28,883 nt of DNA from Candidatus Heimdallarchaeota archaeon AB_125 (GCA_001940755.1 MEHH01000005.1:1-28883); one strand, 5' to 3'. Shown: positions 8,145 to 16,775, counted from the first letter of the stretch. The notes: generated from the sequence alone by a model not told the origin. A program made the numbers and translations.

Positions 8145-8599
8145 GCTTTTGGATTAATTACTTTGACTACTGTCCAATCCTGTTTAATTAAATGATCTAC
8201 AGCAATTTCCACATTTTCCATAGTTTCTTTTAATTTGTCTTTCAAAACTTCTTGTGGAATTGCAGAATACATATTCTTTATTCCACCATTTTCTAAAGGC
8301 TCCTTTTCCATAGTAATCAAGCCTTGTTTAATCATACTTTGAACTAGACGAACTGCTGTTGTACGATCTTTATTAACCCTATTTGCAATGTCCATAATTG
8401 ACCTTCTTTCTTGCAAAGCGTAGAAGTAGATATTCACATGGGTACATTTCAATCCAAATACAAAATCAAAAATTGGACAAACTTTATAGTTACACTCCAA
8501 GAATTCACATCTACAACTACCATGATCCAAGCTCTTGATTATTGTTTCTGGTAAATCAACCAAACAAGGTTGTGCTCGTTTTTCTTTTTTTACGGACAT
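8141..8599 (-). CDS. Cys-rich winged-helix transcriptional regulator
   Basis: 152 aa from the ATG at 8599 (MSVKKEK), chosen because AAGGGG lies just upstream; an in-frame start at 8626 would place this site inside the gene. The N-terminal third has six cysteines (12, 29, 31, 36, 41, 52; the core reads CRCEFLECNYKVC), a likely zinc or iron-sulfur site. The second part has a winged helix-turn-helix (SIMDIANRVNKDRTTAVRLVQSMIKQGLI), MarR- or TrmB-like, then a basic wing and a helical tail. The cysteines suggest redox or metal sensing. It is divergent from a thioredoxin gene, and two TGTG-N11-CACA palindromes lie between them, one over its own promoter, which suggests autoregulation. Confidence 0.85.
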   Translation of the reverse strand: MSVKKEKRAQPCLVDLPETIIKSLDHGSCRCEFLECNYKVCPIFDFVFGLKCTHVNIYFYALQERRSIMDIANRVNKDRTTAVRLVQSMIKQGLITMEKEPLENGGIKNMYSAIPQEVLKDKLKETMENVEIAVDHLIKQDWTVVKVINPKA

Positions 8600-8616
8600 T
8601 ACAATACCCCTTCGCA

Positions 8617-8635
8617 TGTGTGACAAAAATACACA
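8617..8635. promoter_or_regulatory. Putative operator 1, TGTG-N11-CACA
   Basis: TGTG at 8617-8620 and CACA at 8632-8635 with an 11-nt AT-rich spacer. It sits 18 nt upstream of the regulator start, just downstream of a TATA-like ATTTATTA on the minus strand (about 8639-8648), where transcription should begin. Binding here would block the regulator's own promoter. Confidence 0.55.
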
Positions 8636-8688
8636 GTCTAATAAATCTTATGTTCTTACGAATTGCCAAAACAGAAGAATTTATATGG

Positions 8689-8707
8689 TGTGCAAATTAA
8701 TTACACA
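8689..8707. promoter_or_regulatory. Putative operator 2, TGTG-N11-CACA
   Basis: TGTG at 8689-8692 and CACA at 8704-8707, with the same 11-nt spacing and AT-rich centre as operator 1. It lies just after TTTATATG (about 8680-8687) and before a second TATA-like stretch, 28 nt upstream of the thioredoxin ATG. Two identically spaced palindromes in a 135-bp divergent intergenic region are best read as sites for the adjacent regulator. Confidence 0.55.
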
Positions 8708-8734
8708 TAGATAAATCTATAATGGTGCACAGAA

Positions 8735-9172
8735 ATGGATGAAGAATTAGAACGCATTAAAAAGGATAAGATGATGAAATTGATGAAGGATGACATGCCA
8801 ACTGTAGGTAATTTTCCAATTGCAGAAGTTGTAGAACTTGATGATAATTCAATTGATTCATTTGTTACACAATCAGGTATTGTGGTTATAGATTGTTGGG
8901 CAGTATGGTGTGGTCCATGTAGAACAATGGAACCCATTATGAAACAGCTTGCGAAAGAATGGTCCGGAAATGTTACTGTTGGTAAACTCAATGTTGATCA
9001 GAATCCACGTACTTCAATGAAATACGGAATTGCATCTATACCAAATTTCTTAGTATTTCAAGATGGTAAATTCTTAGGTAATGTAGTTGGGGCTGTTGGA
9101 AAAAAACCATTCGAAAAATTATTCAAAAAACTCTTATCTGGAGATAAGGATAAAAAAGAAGGATATACTTAA
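8735..9172 (+). CDS. Thioredoxin
   Basis: 145-aa thiol-disulfide oxidoreductase with the classical active site WCGPC (Cys59, Cys62) in the context CWAVWCGPCRTMEPIM, and the cis-Pro motif SIPNFLVF later in the domain. There is an additional charged N-terminal segment of about 30 residues (MDEELERIKKDKMMKLMKDD), probably helical, that is not part of the thioredoxin fold. No signal peptide is present, so it acts in the cytoplasm. It is divergent from the Cys-rich regulator and shares its operator region. The stop codon overlaps the convergent gyrA stop by 4 nt. Confidence 0.92.
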   Translation: MDEELERIKKDKMMKLMKDDMPTVGNFPIAEVVELDDNSIDSFVTQSGIVVIDCWAVWCGPCRTMEPIMKQLAKEWSGNVTVGKLNVDQNPRTSMKYGIASIPNFLVFQDGKFLGNVVGAVGKKPFEKLFKKLLSGDKDKKEGYT

Positions 9173-11667
9173 CTTTCAATATCCTCTTCACTTAGATCGA
9201 TTATTGTAGCAAAAACTATTCTTTCATCTGGCTCAGTGTTCATAATTTTAACACCTTTTGTGTTTCTACTTATTTCTCTTATTGTTTCTATTCTGGTTCT
9301 AATACTTATTCCTAGATTGTTTAAAATAGAAACACTGTTCTTCTTTGTTGGATTTTTAGGCACCACCAAAACGGATGCTACATTTCCGTTTCGTTCTTCA
9401 GTTTTAATATCAATTACTCCTCTTGCACCTCTGTGAGTAAATCTATATTCCTCACATGCAGTTCTCTTACCAAATCCTTTTTCTGTGATTGTAAGAATAG
9501 AAGAGTCTTTTAATTCTACTTCAGGTATAGTCAATCCACCAATTACTACATCATTAGGTTTTTTGAATCTCATACCTGTAACTCCTCTTGTTGCCCTACC
9601 CATTGGTCTAACTTCTCTTTCATGGAAATGTGCCATCAAACCAAACTTTGTTGCAAGGTAAATGTGGTTATCACCAGTTGTCACAAAGCAGTTAACAACT
9701 TTATCACCTTTATCAAGGCGTATTCCAATAATACCAGTTTTTCTCACATTTGAGAACGCAGATAACAGAGTTTTCTTTACTACACCTTTTGCAGTTACAA
9801 AGAACAAGTGTAATCCTTTATCAAATGAATCTCTCTCAACTGGAACCATTTTGACAACAGAAGAATCAACTGGTAAAACTGTTTTCCAAGGACTTCCCCT
9901 TGCATTCCTTCGTTTTGCTTCAGGGATTTCAAAAGCAGGAGTAGAGTGAACTAACCCATTTTCAGTTATCAATAGTAAAGTGCTTTTGTTAAGGGTTACA
10001 AGGATATCGTATAGCGAATCATTTTCTCTAAGTGTTACAGCTGTCATACCCTTTCCACCCCTCTTTTGGGTTCTGAATTTTTCTATTTCAATTGATCTTA
10101 CATATCCTTGCTGTGTTGTTGTTAGAAGAAGATGACGATCATGTAACATTTGATAGACATCAGCATCAACGGGTATATCTGCATCATCAGTTATAGTTGT
10201 TCTTCTTTCATCTCCGTACTTCTCTTTAATTTCCTGAAGCTCTTTCTTAATAATCTTCATTCGTTTTTCTTTATGCTCTAGAATATCTCTGAATTCTTCT
10301 GCCTTAGTCTCAAGCTCTTTCTTTTCTGTAGCAATTGCTTCAACTTCCATCTTTGCTAATCTAGCTAATTGCATTGCAAGTATTGCTTTTGCTTGGGCTT
10401 CATTCAGCTTGAATTTCTGCATAAGTTTAACTTGGGCATCTTGTCTGTCTTCAGATTTCTTGATCAGCTCAATAACTGCATCGATATTTTGAAGAGCAAT
10501 ATGCAATCCTTCAAGGATATTCAAACGCATCAATGCTTTGTTTAGGTTATGCTGTACTGTTTTTCTTACTACATCTTCCCTATGCTCTAGAAATATTGTT
10601 AGTGCTCTTTTCAGATTTAGTAAAAGAGGTCTTCCTCTTGCAAAAGCCATGTTTTTTGCATAAAATGTCTTCTCTAATTGAGAATACTTGTATAGTTGAC
10701 TGATAATTACTCTAATACTTTTTTCATGAGAATAATCTTGATGAATATCTATTTCAATTCGTATTTTGGTCTTTGATAAATCTCTAGCATCAAGTAAACC
10801 ACGAATTTTCTTTGATGAAATTAGTTCATGAAGCTCTTCCATCAAGTTACTTTTATTGGTAAGATAAGGGATTTCATGAATGATAATAGTAGCTTCTTCT
10901 CTACTTTCTGTAGGCTCTTTAACTTCAAGTTTAGCTCTTAATATAACCGGCCCTTTTCCAGTACTATTAAATAATCGCATAGCTCGACCATTAACAATAA
11001 CACCACCGGTTGGAAAATCTGGTCCTTTAACAAACTCTGATAAATCTTCAACTGGAGTGCTAGGATCATCAATAAGCTTCATTGTAGCATCAGTAATTTC
11101 ACCGATATTATGTGGAGGAATGTTTGAGCTTAAACCCACCGCAATGCCTGATGTTCCATTTATTAGTATAAGAGGAAACTTAACCGGCAATACTGTTGGT
11201 TCGATTTCTTCTCCGTCAAAATTTTCTTGGAACTTAACTATTTCTGGAATAACATCTTGAAGTAGTTCAGTAGATATCTTCGCTAATCTAGCTTCAGTGT
11301 ATCTCATAGCAGCAGGGGGGAATCCATCTATAGAACCAAAATTTCCTTGTCCGTCAACTAATGGATAACGTAAAGAAAATGGCTGAGCTAGTCTTACTAG
11401 AGTTTCATATACTCCACCGGCATGAGGATGATATTTGCCTGTAACTTCACCAACAATTCTAGCACACTTCTTATGAGAACTTGCATGAGTTAATCTCATT
11501 TGGTGCATAGCCCATAGAATCCTTCTATGAACAGGTTTTAAACCATCTCTGGCGTCAGGAATGGCTCTTTCGCTAATAATATAATGTGCATAAGCTGTAT
11601 ATGCTTCTTCCAAAGTTTTGGATAACGATGAACGATGGATAATTTCACTTGTTTCATCACTTGTCAT
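9169..11667 (-). CDS. gyrA: DNA gyrase subunit A
   Basis: 832-aa breakage-rejoining subunit of bacterial-type gyrase, which introduces negative supercoils with GyrB and ATP. The catalytic Tyr is Tyr123 in AAMRYTEARL. A gyrase-type box, QKRGGKG, is visible at the start of the C-terminal beta-pinwheel and supports gyrase over topoisomerase IV. The region matching the bacterial quinolone-resistance segment is altered: HPHAGGVYE here against HPHGDSAVYD in E. coli, one residue shorter and without the Ser. AGGAG precedes the ATG. It starts 16 nt after the gyrB stop, forming a gyrB-gyrA operon. The family is bacterial in origin and was acquired by several archaeal groups. Confidence 0.95.
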   Translation of the reverse strand: MTSDETSEIIHRSSLSKTLEEAYTAYAHYIISERAIPDARDGLKPVHRRILWAMHQMRLTHASSHKKCARIVGEVTGKYHPHAGGVYETLVRLAQPFSLRYPLVDGQGNFGSIDGFPPAAMRYTEARLAKISTELLQDVIPEIVKFQENFDGEEIEPTVLPVKFPLILINGTSGIAVGLSSNIPPHNIGEITDATMKLIDDPSTPVEDLSEFVKGPDFPTGGVIVNGRAMRLFNSTGKGPVILRAKLEVKEPTESREEATIIIHEIPYLTNKSNLMEELHELISSKKIRGLLDARDLSKTKIRIEIDIHQDYSHEKSIRVIISQLYKYSQLEKTFYAKNMAFARGRPLLLNLKRALTIFLEHREDVVRKTVQHNLNKALMRLNILEGLHIALQNIDAVIELIKKSEDRQDAQVKLMQKFKLNEAQAKAILAMQLARLAKMEVEAIATEKKELETKAEEFRDILEHKEKRMKIIKKELQEIKEKYGDERRTTITDDADIPVDADVYQMLHDRHLLLTTTQQGYVRSIEIEKFRTQKRGGKGMTAVTLRENDSLYDILVTLNKSTLLLITENGLVHSTPAFEIPEAKRRNARGSPWKTVLPVDSSVVKMVPVERDSFDKGLHLFFVTAKGVVKKTLLSAFSNVRKTGIIGIRLDKGDKVVNCFVTTGDNHIYLATKFGLMAHFHEREVRPMGRATRGVTGMRFKKPNDVVIGGLTIPEVELKDSSILTITEKGFGKRTACEEYRFTHRGARGVIDIKTEERNGNVASVLVVPKNPTKKNSVSILNNLGISIRTRIETIREISRNTKGVKIMNTEPDERIVFATIIDLSEEDIES

Positions 11668-11683
11668 TTTAACAAACTCCTAA

Positions 11684-13783
11684 TTACAACTTCAATTCAT
11701 CAGGAACCTCGTCTCCTGATATATCAATATCAATAAGCTCTTCAGCTGTATCTTCAACATCATCTTCATCTGTATCAATACTAGAAACACCATATTCCTT
11801 TTGATATTCGTCTGCATCCATTTTGAATACATCTTCCATGATGAATCGCCTTCTGTAGCTGACATCACTTCCCATCAGCTGTTCAAATCTTTGGTCAGCT
11901 AATGCTGCATCATCAATTCTCAGTTGAACTAGATATCGACTATTTTTTTGCATGGCTGTAACCTCCAGCTGTTCAGCATTCATTTCACCTAATCCTTTGT
12001 ATCTCTGAATCCTGATACTGGATGGATCAACCTTTGCTTTTGCAAGCTTTTCTACGATTTCATCTCTTTGTTCTTCTGTGAAGCAATATTCGTGGTTCTT
12101 GTTCTTCAAAACATCTGATTTACCTCGTGTGAGATGGACTCTAAAAAGAGGAGGTTTTGCAACATAGATCTGGCCTATTTCTATAAGGCCACGCATAAAC
12201 CTATAGAATAAAGTCAAAAGCAAGGTCATGATATGAGCACCATCAACATCTGCATCTGTTAGTATGATAACTTTACCATATCTGCTTTTTTCTATTTCAA
12301 AATCATCTCCAATCCCAGTTCCTACAGCCATAATGATACTTTGGATTTCTTTATTACTAAGAGCTTTCACCAATCTAGATTTGAAAACATTCAGAACTTT
12401 TCCTTTCAAGAACAAAATCTCTTGAAATTGGCTATCTCTAGCTTTTACAGCTGTTCCACCTGCAGATGGTCCTTCAACTAAAAACAGCTCTCTTTTTGCT
12501 GGATCAGTTTCTCTACATTCTACAAGTCTTCCTGGCAATCCCATTCTTTTATCTTTCATTCGAACGAGTTCTCTTGCTTTCCTTGCAGCAATCCTTGCAG
12601 TCTTTGCTTCCATTGCTTTTTCAAGAATGTTCTTAGCTGATTTTGTATTGATTTCTAGATATTCTTTGAATCTATCTGTCATTACTCTTTGAATTATTCC
12701 TTCAACATCACTATTTCCAAGCTTGGTTTTTGTTTGCCCCTCAAATTGAGGTTCAGGGTGTTTTATACTTATAATCGCAATTATCCCTTCCCTAGCATCT
12801 TCACCTCGTAAATTGTCAGCTTTATCTGTAATTATGTTCTTCATTCGTCCATAATCATTTAGTGCTCTTGTTAATCCTGCTTTAAAACCAGAAATATGTG
12901 TTCCTCCTTCTGAAGTATATATTCCGTTTACAAAACCCATTATAATTTCATTATAGCTTTCGGTATACAGAATACTTAATTCAACAATGACACCTTCAAT
13001 GGTCTTTTCACCATGAAATACTTCTTCTGGTTTGTCAAAGATACTTTTCTTTCCTTTACTGAGATCTAGTACAAATTGTTTAATTCCACCTTTGAAAAGA
13101 TATTCTTGCCTTTTTGGTGGGTCAAACCTTTCATCAGTAACAGTAAACCTTAGGTTCTTGTTAAGATATGCCATTTCTTTAATTCTTCTGATAATTGTAT
13201 CATAAGAAAATCTAGTTTCGGTTAAGATTTCTGGATCAGGCTCAAAATAAATATAGGTACCGGTTGTTGGAATACCTTTTTGTTCTTTTTCAATAACTTG
13301 AGAAGTAGGTTTTCCTTCAGAATATTCTTGGATGTATTCTTTCTCATTTAGATATACCTTAACAACTAGCTTATCTGATAGAGCATTTACACATGCTAGC
13401 CCCACACCATGTAATCCCCCAGATACTTTGTATGCAGTTTTATCAAACTTCCCTCCTGAATGAAGCTTAGTAAAAATCACTTCAAGTGTATTTTGATTGA
13501 ATTTAGGATGCTTTCCCACAGGGATACCTCGCCCATCATCAAGAATGGAAATTCCTCCTTCTCGATGAAGAACAACTTGTATATTTTCACAATAACCGGC
13601 CATATATTCGTCTACTGAATTATCTACAACTTCCCAAACAAGATGATGTAATCCTTCTTCACTGGTCGAACCAATGTACATTGCCGGTCTTTTTCTTATC
13701 CCTTCGGTCCCTTCTAGAACCTTGATTGTATCAACATCATAGGTAGTTTCATTATCTGATTTTGTCTTTGATTCTTCATTCAT
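11684..13783 (-). CDS. gyrB: DNA gyrase subunit B
   Basis: 699-aa ATPase and TOPRIM subunit of gyrase. GHKL ATPase motifs are visible: EVVDNSVDEYMAG, DDGRGIPVG and GGLHGVGLACVNALS. The TOPRIM domain has LVEGPSAGG (catalytic Glu; bacterial GyrB usually has VEGDSAGG, so Pro replaces Asp) and LTDADVDGAHI with the metal-binding Asp residues. RYKGLGEMN matches the conserved C-terminal motif. An acidic tail follows (DEDDVEDTAEE). I chose the ATG at 13783 because AGTGAT, a GGTGAT-like site, ends 4 nt before it and overlaps the upstream GTG at 13792. It is the first gene of the operon with gyrA; an inverted repeat lies upstream. Confidence 0.95.
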   Translation of the reverse strand: MNEESKTKSDNETTYDVDTIKVLEGTEGIRKRPAMYIGSTSEEGLHHLVWEVVDNSVDEYMAGYCENIQVVLHREGGISILDDGRGIPVGKHPKFNQNTLEVIFTKLHSGGKFDKTAYKVSGGLHGVGLACVNALSDKLVVKVYLNEKEYIQEYSEGKPTSQVIEKEQKGIPTTGTYIYFEPDPEILTETRFSYDTIIRRIKEMAYLNKNLRFTVTDERFDPPKRQEYLFKGGIKQFVLDLSKGKKSIFDKPEEVFHGEKTIEGVIVELSILYTESYNEIIMGFVNGIYTSEGGTHISGFKAGLTRALNDYGRMKNIITDKADNLRGEDAREGIIAIISIKHPEPQFEGQTKTKLGNSDVEGIIQRVMTDRFKEYLEINTKSAKNILEKAMEAKTARIAARKARELVRMKDKRMGLPGRLVECRETDPAKRELFLVEGPSAGGTAVKARDSQFQEILFLKGKVLNVFKSRLVKALSNKEIQSIIMAVGTGIGDDFEIEKSRYGKVIILTDADVDGAHIMTLLLTLFYRFMRGLIEIGQIYVAKPPLFRVHLTRGKSDVLKNKNHEYCFTEEQRDEIVEKLAKAKVDPSSIRIQRYKGLGEMNAEQLEVTAMQKNSRYLVQLRIDDAALADQRFEQLMGSDVSYRRRFIMEDVFKMDADEYQKEYGVSSIDTDEDDVEDTAEELIDIDISGDEVPDELKL

Positions 13784-13848
13784 AACTATCACTAATTGGT
13801 GATGATTTTTTTAGCCCAAAATGGGTACCAGATTTCTGCCATTTTACG

Positions 13849-13878
13849 GTTATTGTCGGGTTATTTCCCGAAAATAAC
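13849..13878. promoter_or_regulatory. Inverted repeat at the gyrB promoter
   Basis: Arms GTTATTGTCGGG (13849-13860) and CCCGAAAATAAC (13867-13878) are complementary in 11 of 12 positions, with a 6-nt spacer. The repeat lies directly downstream, on the minus strand, of a TATA-like TTTTTATAGT (13881-13890) and 66-95 nt upstream of the gyrB start. A repressor bound here would cover the transcription start. A smaller CCCA-AAA-TGGG palindrome lies at 13815-13825 in the same leader. Confidence 0.55.
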
Positions 13879-13880
13879 AT

Positions 13881-13890
13881 ACTATAAAAA
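13881..13890 (-). promoter_or_regulatory. TATA-like box of the gyrBA operon
   Basis: TTTTTATAGT on the minus strand, followed by an AT-poor inverted repeat and then gyrB about 100 nt downstream. It is the best TATA-like sequence near gyrB, though the region beyond it is also AT-rich. Confidence 0.4.
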
Positions 13891-14020
13891 AATAAAGTTT
13901 ATCATTTAAAAATACATTGGTTGGCACTATTAAAAAGCCTAAAAATATGGTAAAGAAGCCATTTTAAGGCCTTCAATTAGATAATTGTTTAATTTAACAA
14001 GAGTACTACTTAATTCTTAT

Positions 14021-14051
14021 GAAATTATAGTCTTTTTTTCTATAGAATTTC
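14021..14051 (-). terminator. Hairpin with T/A tract upstream of gyrB, downstream of the methylthiotransferase
   Basis: GAAATTATAG (14021-14030) pairs with CTATAGAATTTC (14040-14051) apart from a 2-nt bulge, around a loop of mostly T on the plus strand (A on the minus). It lies just after the minus-strand methylthiotransferase gene, and a T-rich stretch (TTCTTCTTTTAAT) precedes it on that strand. It may end that transcript. The rest of the 284-nt gap to gyrB shows no gene. Confidence 0.3.
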
Positions 14052-14076
14052 AGCTTATATTAAAAGAAGAAGTATT

Positions 14077-15384
14077 TTAGCTTTCTACTTTGAGACAGGG
14101 TTTTTCGATATTACCTTTTAATGAACTTCTAGAGTTGCTAATTACATCAACGCAAACTCTTTCACCTAATGTTCCACCTAAAAGAATTACAGGTCTATAA
14201 TAGATGTTTCTGGCAAATCTATTGCCTTTATGAGTATCTTTTAGGATTAAAGCCTCACCTTTCCATCCTATCCATTCTTTATTTCTCTCATCTTGAATAG
14301 CATGTATTTTTTCAGTTATGTATTTGCTTCTTTTCTTCTTTATGTCTGATGGAATCTTATTAGTGAAACTTACTGATGCTGCAAAAGGTCTATCACCATA
14401 TTTTGAGACATTGACAATATCAAAGCGATTTTTCTCAATACAATTTACAGTGAGTTCAAAATCATAATTTGTTTCACTTGGGAACCCAACAATAACGTCA
14501 GTAGATAAAGTTAGTTTTGGAAAGCGAGATCTTATTTTTTTGACTAAATTATTGAAGTTTTCAATATCATAATCCCTTTTCATTAAATCAAGAATCTTGT
14601 CTGATCCACTTTGAACAGGTATGTGAAGGAAACGATATATTCTCTCATCTTTTTCCATTAGATCCAGTAAAGGATCGATTATTTCAGCTGCATGTTTGGG
14701 GTTCATCATCCCAATTCTAATCTGAAAATCTCCTTCTATCTCTAACATCTCAGTAAGCAAATCTATTAGATCTACACCATTATCTTTACCATAGGTTGCT
14801 GTATCTTGTGAAGTTACATAAAGCTCCTTAGCACCTTTATCTATTGCTTTCTTTGTATATTCAAGAACATCTTTCAAGGGGTAACTTTGTAGCCAACCAC
14901 GAGCATATTTCACTGTACAATAAGTACAACTTCCTAAACATCCTTGTCCTATAGGTACAATACATGCTAATGGTTGGGCTTCTAAGAAAACCGGAATTTC
15001 AGGCAATCGTGCCATCTTATAAGCTTCCCCATTAGTTAATTGTAGAGGAACATATTTCAGAATTGATTTGCCAATATTGGGTGGAGTCAAAATAGCATCA
15101 GGGCATGCCTTCTTAATTCTATCAGGATTTATTTTGGGGAGACAACCTGTTACTATGATGTCAGCATCCGTCATACTACATTCATAGATATACTGGATGA
15201 CTTTATCTTCTGTAGGTGTTTTTACAGCGCAAGAATTAATTATTATAACATCTGCAGAGTATTTGCTTTCGACTTCTAGTCCATTTGACGAAAGAAGAAT
15301 CTGTCTAATGTTCTCGCCCTCTCCCTGATTTTGCGTGCAGCCAAAGCTCTTGAGATAGAACCTGAAATCTAAGCCTTCACCCAT
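14077..15384 (-). CDS. tRNA t6A37 methylthiotransferase, archaeal/eukaryotic e-MtaB (CDKAL1) type
   Basis: Radical SAM enzyme that converts t6A37 to ms2t6A37 in ANN-decoding tRNAs. The 435-aa protein has the three-domain methylthiotransferase layout. The N-terminal domain has three cluster-binding cysteines, Cys16 (FGCTQNQGE), Cys52 (NSCAVK) and Cys81 (GCLPK). The radical SAM CxxxCxxC is Cys149, 153, 156 (CLGSCTYC), and a C-terminal TRAM-like domain follows from about residue 370. KSFGCTQNQGEGE is characteristic of the archaeal/CDKAL1 branch rather than MiaB or RimO. The start is an ATG without a clear ribosome binding site but with a TTTTTTAA box about 30 nt upstream, so a leaderless transcript is likely. 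It stands alone on this strand. Confidence 0.9.
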   Translation of the reverse strand: MGEGLDFRFYLKSFGCTQNQGEGENIRQILLSSNGLEVESKYSADVIIINSCAVKTPTEDKVIQYIYECSMTDADIIVTGCLPKINPDRIKKACPDAILTPPNIGKSILKYVPLQLTNGEAYKMARLPEIPVFLEAQPLACIVPIGQGCLGSCTYCTVKYARGWLQSYPLKDVLEYTKKAIDKGAKELYVTSQDTATYGKDNGVDLIDLLTEMLEIEGDFQIRIGMMNPKHAAEIIDPLLDLMEKDERIYRFLHIPVQSGSDKILDLMKRDYDIENFNNLVKKIRSRFPKLTLSTDVIVGFPSETNYDFELTVNCIEKNRFDIVNVSKYGDRPFAASVSFTNKIPSDIKKKRSKYITEKIHAIQDERNKEWIGWKGEALILKDTHKGNRFARNIYYRPVILLGGTLGERVCVDVISNSRSSLKGNIEKPCLKVES

Positions 15385-15569
15385 TGAGCAAATCTTAACT
15401 AGTTACTTAAAAAAGGCTATGTTTGTTGAGAAATTATTTATGTATATATTGTTAAAAATAATATGTAAATTAGTCAAATATGTCTTCAAAAAATCATTTC
15501 AAAATGCAATTGTGATAGAAAGATTTTTGGATAGAATATTTTACTGCAATGTAAATACAAGTGATATTT

Positions 15570-16220
15570 ATGAGTCAGTTCGTTCCTACTCCTCCAATAC
15601 TTCTCTATATTGTTGATATAATTAATGGCAGAGTAGCAAAAGACGGAGAGGATAAATTTTCAAGATGGATGCTAACTACAGCTAACGGTGAGATGGTTTA
15701 CAAAATTAGAATAACTGGAACTATAGTAAATAAATACTTTAGTCCTGCAAGTGAGGATAAGAAAGCATTTGCATCTATTTCAATCGATGATGGTACTGAA
15801 GTCATCCGTGTAAAAGGATGGGAAGATGATGCGATGATTCTCAATGCTTTAGAAGAAAGTCAAGATTCAGAAATCATTGGAAAACCTAGAATAAGCGAGG
15901 AAGAGATTTATCTTTTTCCAGAATCTGTTCAGAAAATTGAAGATTATAATAAAGAGCTGTACTTGAGGACTAAGAAAATAAAAAGATATGCAAAAAAGAA
16001 TTTTGTTATCTCTTCAGAACAAGTAATTGAAGCGACGGAATTTCAGAAGGAGAAGGAACTCATTTGGGGGCTCATATTGAATTCTGAAGATGGAATAGAT
16101 TTGGAAGAATTGATTGACCAGACAAAATTAGCAAAAGCTACAATAGTTTCCGTGATTCATGACCTACTTAATAATGGAGACATCTATGAACCAAGTGCAT
16201 TGAAATACAAGAAAATATGA
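15570..16220 (+). CDS. RPA32-like single-stranded DNA-binding protein
   Basis: 216-aa protein with an OB fold (about residues 40-125: VYKIRITGTIVNKYFS, then ASISIDDGTEVIRVKGWED) followed by a charged linker and a C-terminal winged helix (about 165-216: LIWGLILNSEDGIDLEELI, then ATIVSVIHDLLNNGDIYEP). This OB plus winged-helix order is that of eukaryotic RPA2/RPA32, which binds single-stranded DNA with RPA1 and recruits repair factors through the winged helix. Other archaeal OB-fold proteins remain possible. I chose the ATG at 15570; AGTGAT upstream serves as ribosome binding site and overlaps the alternative GTG at 15561. No partner RPA gene is adjacent. Confidence 0.65.
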   Translation: MSQFVPTPPILLYIVDIINGRVAKDGEDKFSRWMLTTANGEMVYKIRITGTIVNKYFSPASEDKKAFASISIDDGTEVIRVKGWEDDAMILNALEESQDSEIIGKPRISEEEIYLFPESVQKIEDYNKELYLRTKKIKRYAKKNFVISSEQVIEATEFQKEKELIWGLILNSEDGIDLEELIDQTKLAKATIVSVIHDLLNNGDIYEPSALKYKKI

Positions 16221-16228
16221 TTTTGCAT

Positions 16229-16576
16229 TTATTCATCTAAGAAATGATCATTTAGTAATTGAATTAACTTTTCCTTCAAATCAAGTCCTTCAACAGAAGA
16301 TGCTAGTTGTTCAACTTCATCAGCTAATTCATTTAGACTAAGAATGTAACGCAACCATAAACCAAGATCACTCGAAATGGAATTATCACTCTCTACCCGA
16401 TATGTATGAAATTCAATTGAAAAATAAGGAATAAAAGGAAGAATTTCTGCCAATTCTTGAAGTGAATGAGCCATTCCATAAATTTTCTCAGGAGTGTTAG
16501 GGTCTCTGAAAATAAAGGGTGGACTAATGGGTTTTGCGGATAGGTTATCTGTTCCATTAATCTGTGACTTAAGCAT
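16229..16576 (-). CDS. Small uncharacterised protein, DUF5752-like
   Basis: 115-aa soluble protein. PFIFRDPNTPEKIYGMAHSL followed by ELAEILPFIPYFSIEFH and a DLGLWLRYIL segment recalls small archaeal DUF5752 proteins, which share an F-x-D start, a conserved His and a W-[IL] motif; this is recalled and not searched. The C-terminal 40 residues (LNELADEVEQLASSVEGLDL) look helical. AAGGGG lies upstream of the ATG. Its stop is 8 nt from the convergent RPA32-like gene. Function is unknown. Confidence 0.7.
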   Translation of the reverse strand: MLKSQINGTDNLSAKPISPPFIFRDPNTPEKIYGMAHSLQELAEILPFIPYFSIEFHTYRVESDNSISSDLGLWLRYILSLNELADEVEQLASSVEGLDLKEKLIQLLNDHFLDE

Positions 16577-16775
16577 TCTAACCCCTTCTTAAACCAGAAC
16601 GATTCGAAGCAATATTGCTAATTTTTAAGTTTTGTGTTCAAAAAATGGAGAACCATCCAAGAACTGAATCTAATGCTGGATTAGGTCGGGATAAGGATTT
16701 TTGTATCACAAAAACTTATATCCATAGTAGTTAACATTTCTGCACTTTCAAAAAAATATAATTAAAGGTGATAAA

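Noticed and set aside
8725..8740. A third full operator at GGTGCACAG
   Set aside because: Only a half-site; it does not fit the TGTG-N11-CACA spacing of the other two.
13930..13975. Possible small RNA in the gyrB upstream gap (AAGCC/GGCTT-like repeats)
   Set aside because: Pairings are short and imperfect in AT-rich DNA, and no promoter or C/D box pair is visible.
15419..15616. 65-aa ORF upstream of the RPA32-like gene
   Set aside because: AT-rich composition, no family resemblance, and it runs into the start of the RPA32-like gene in another frame.
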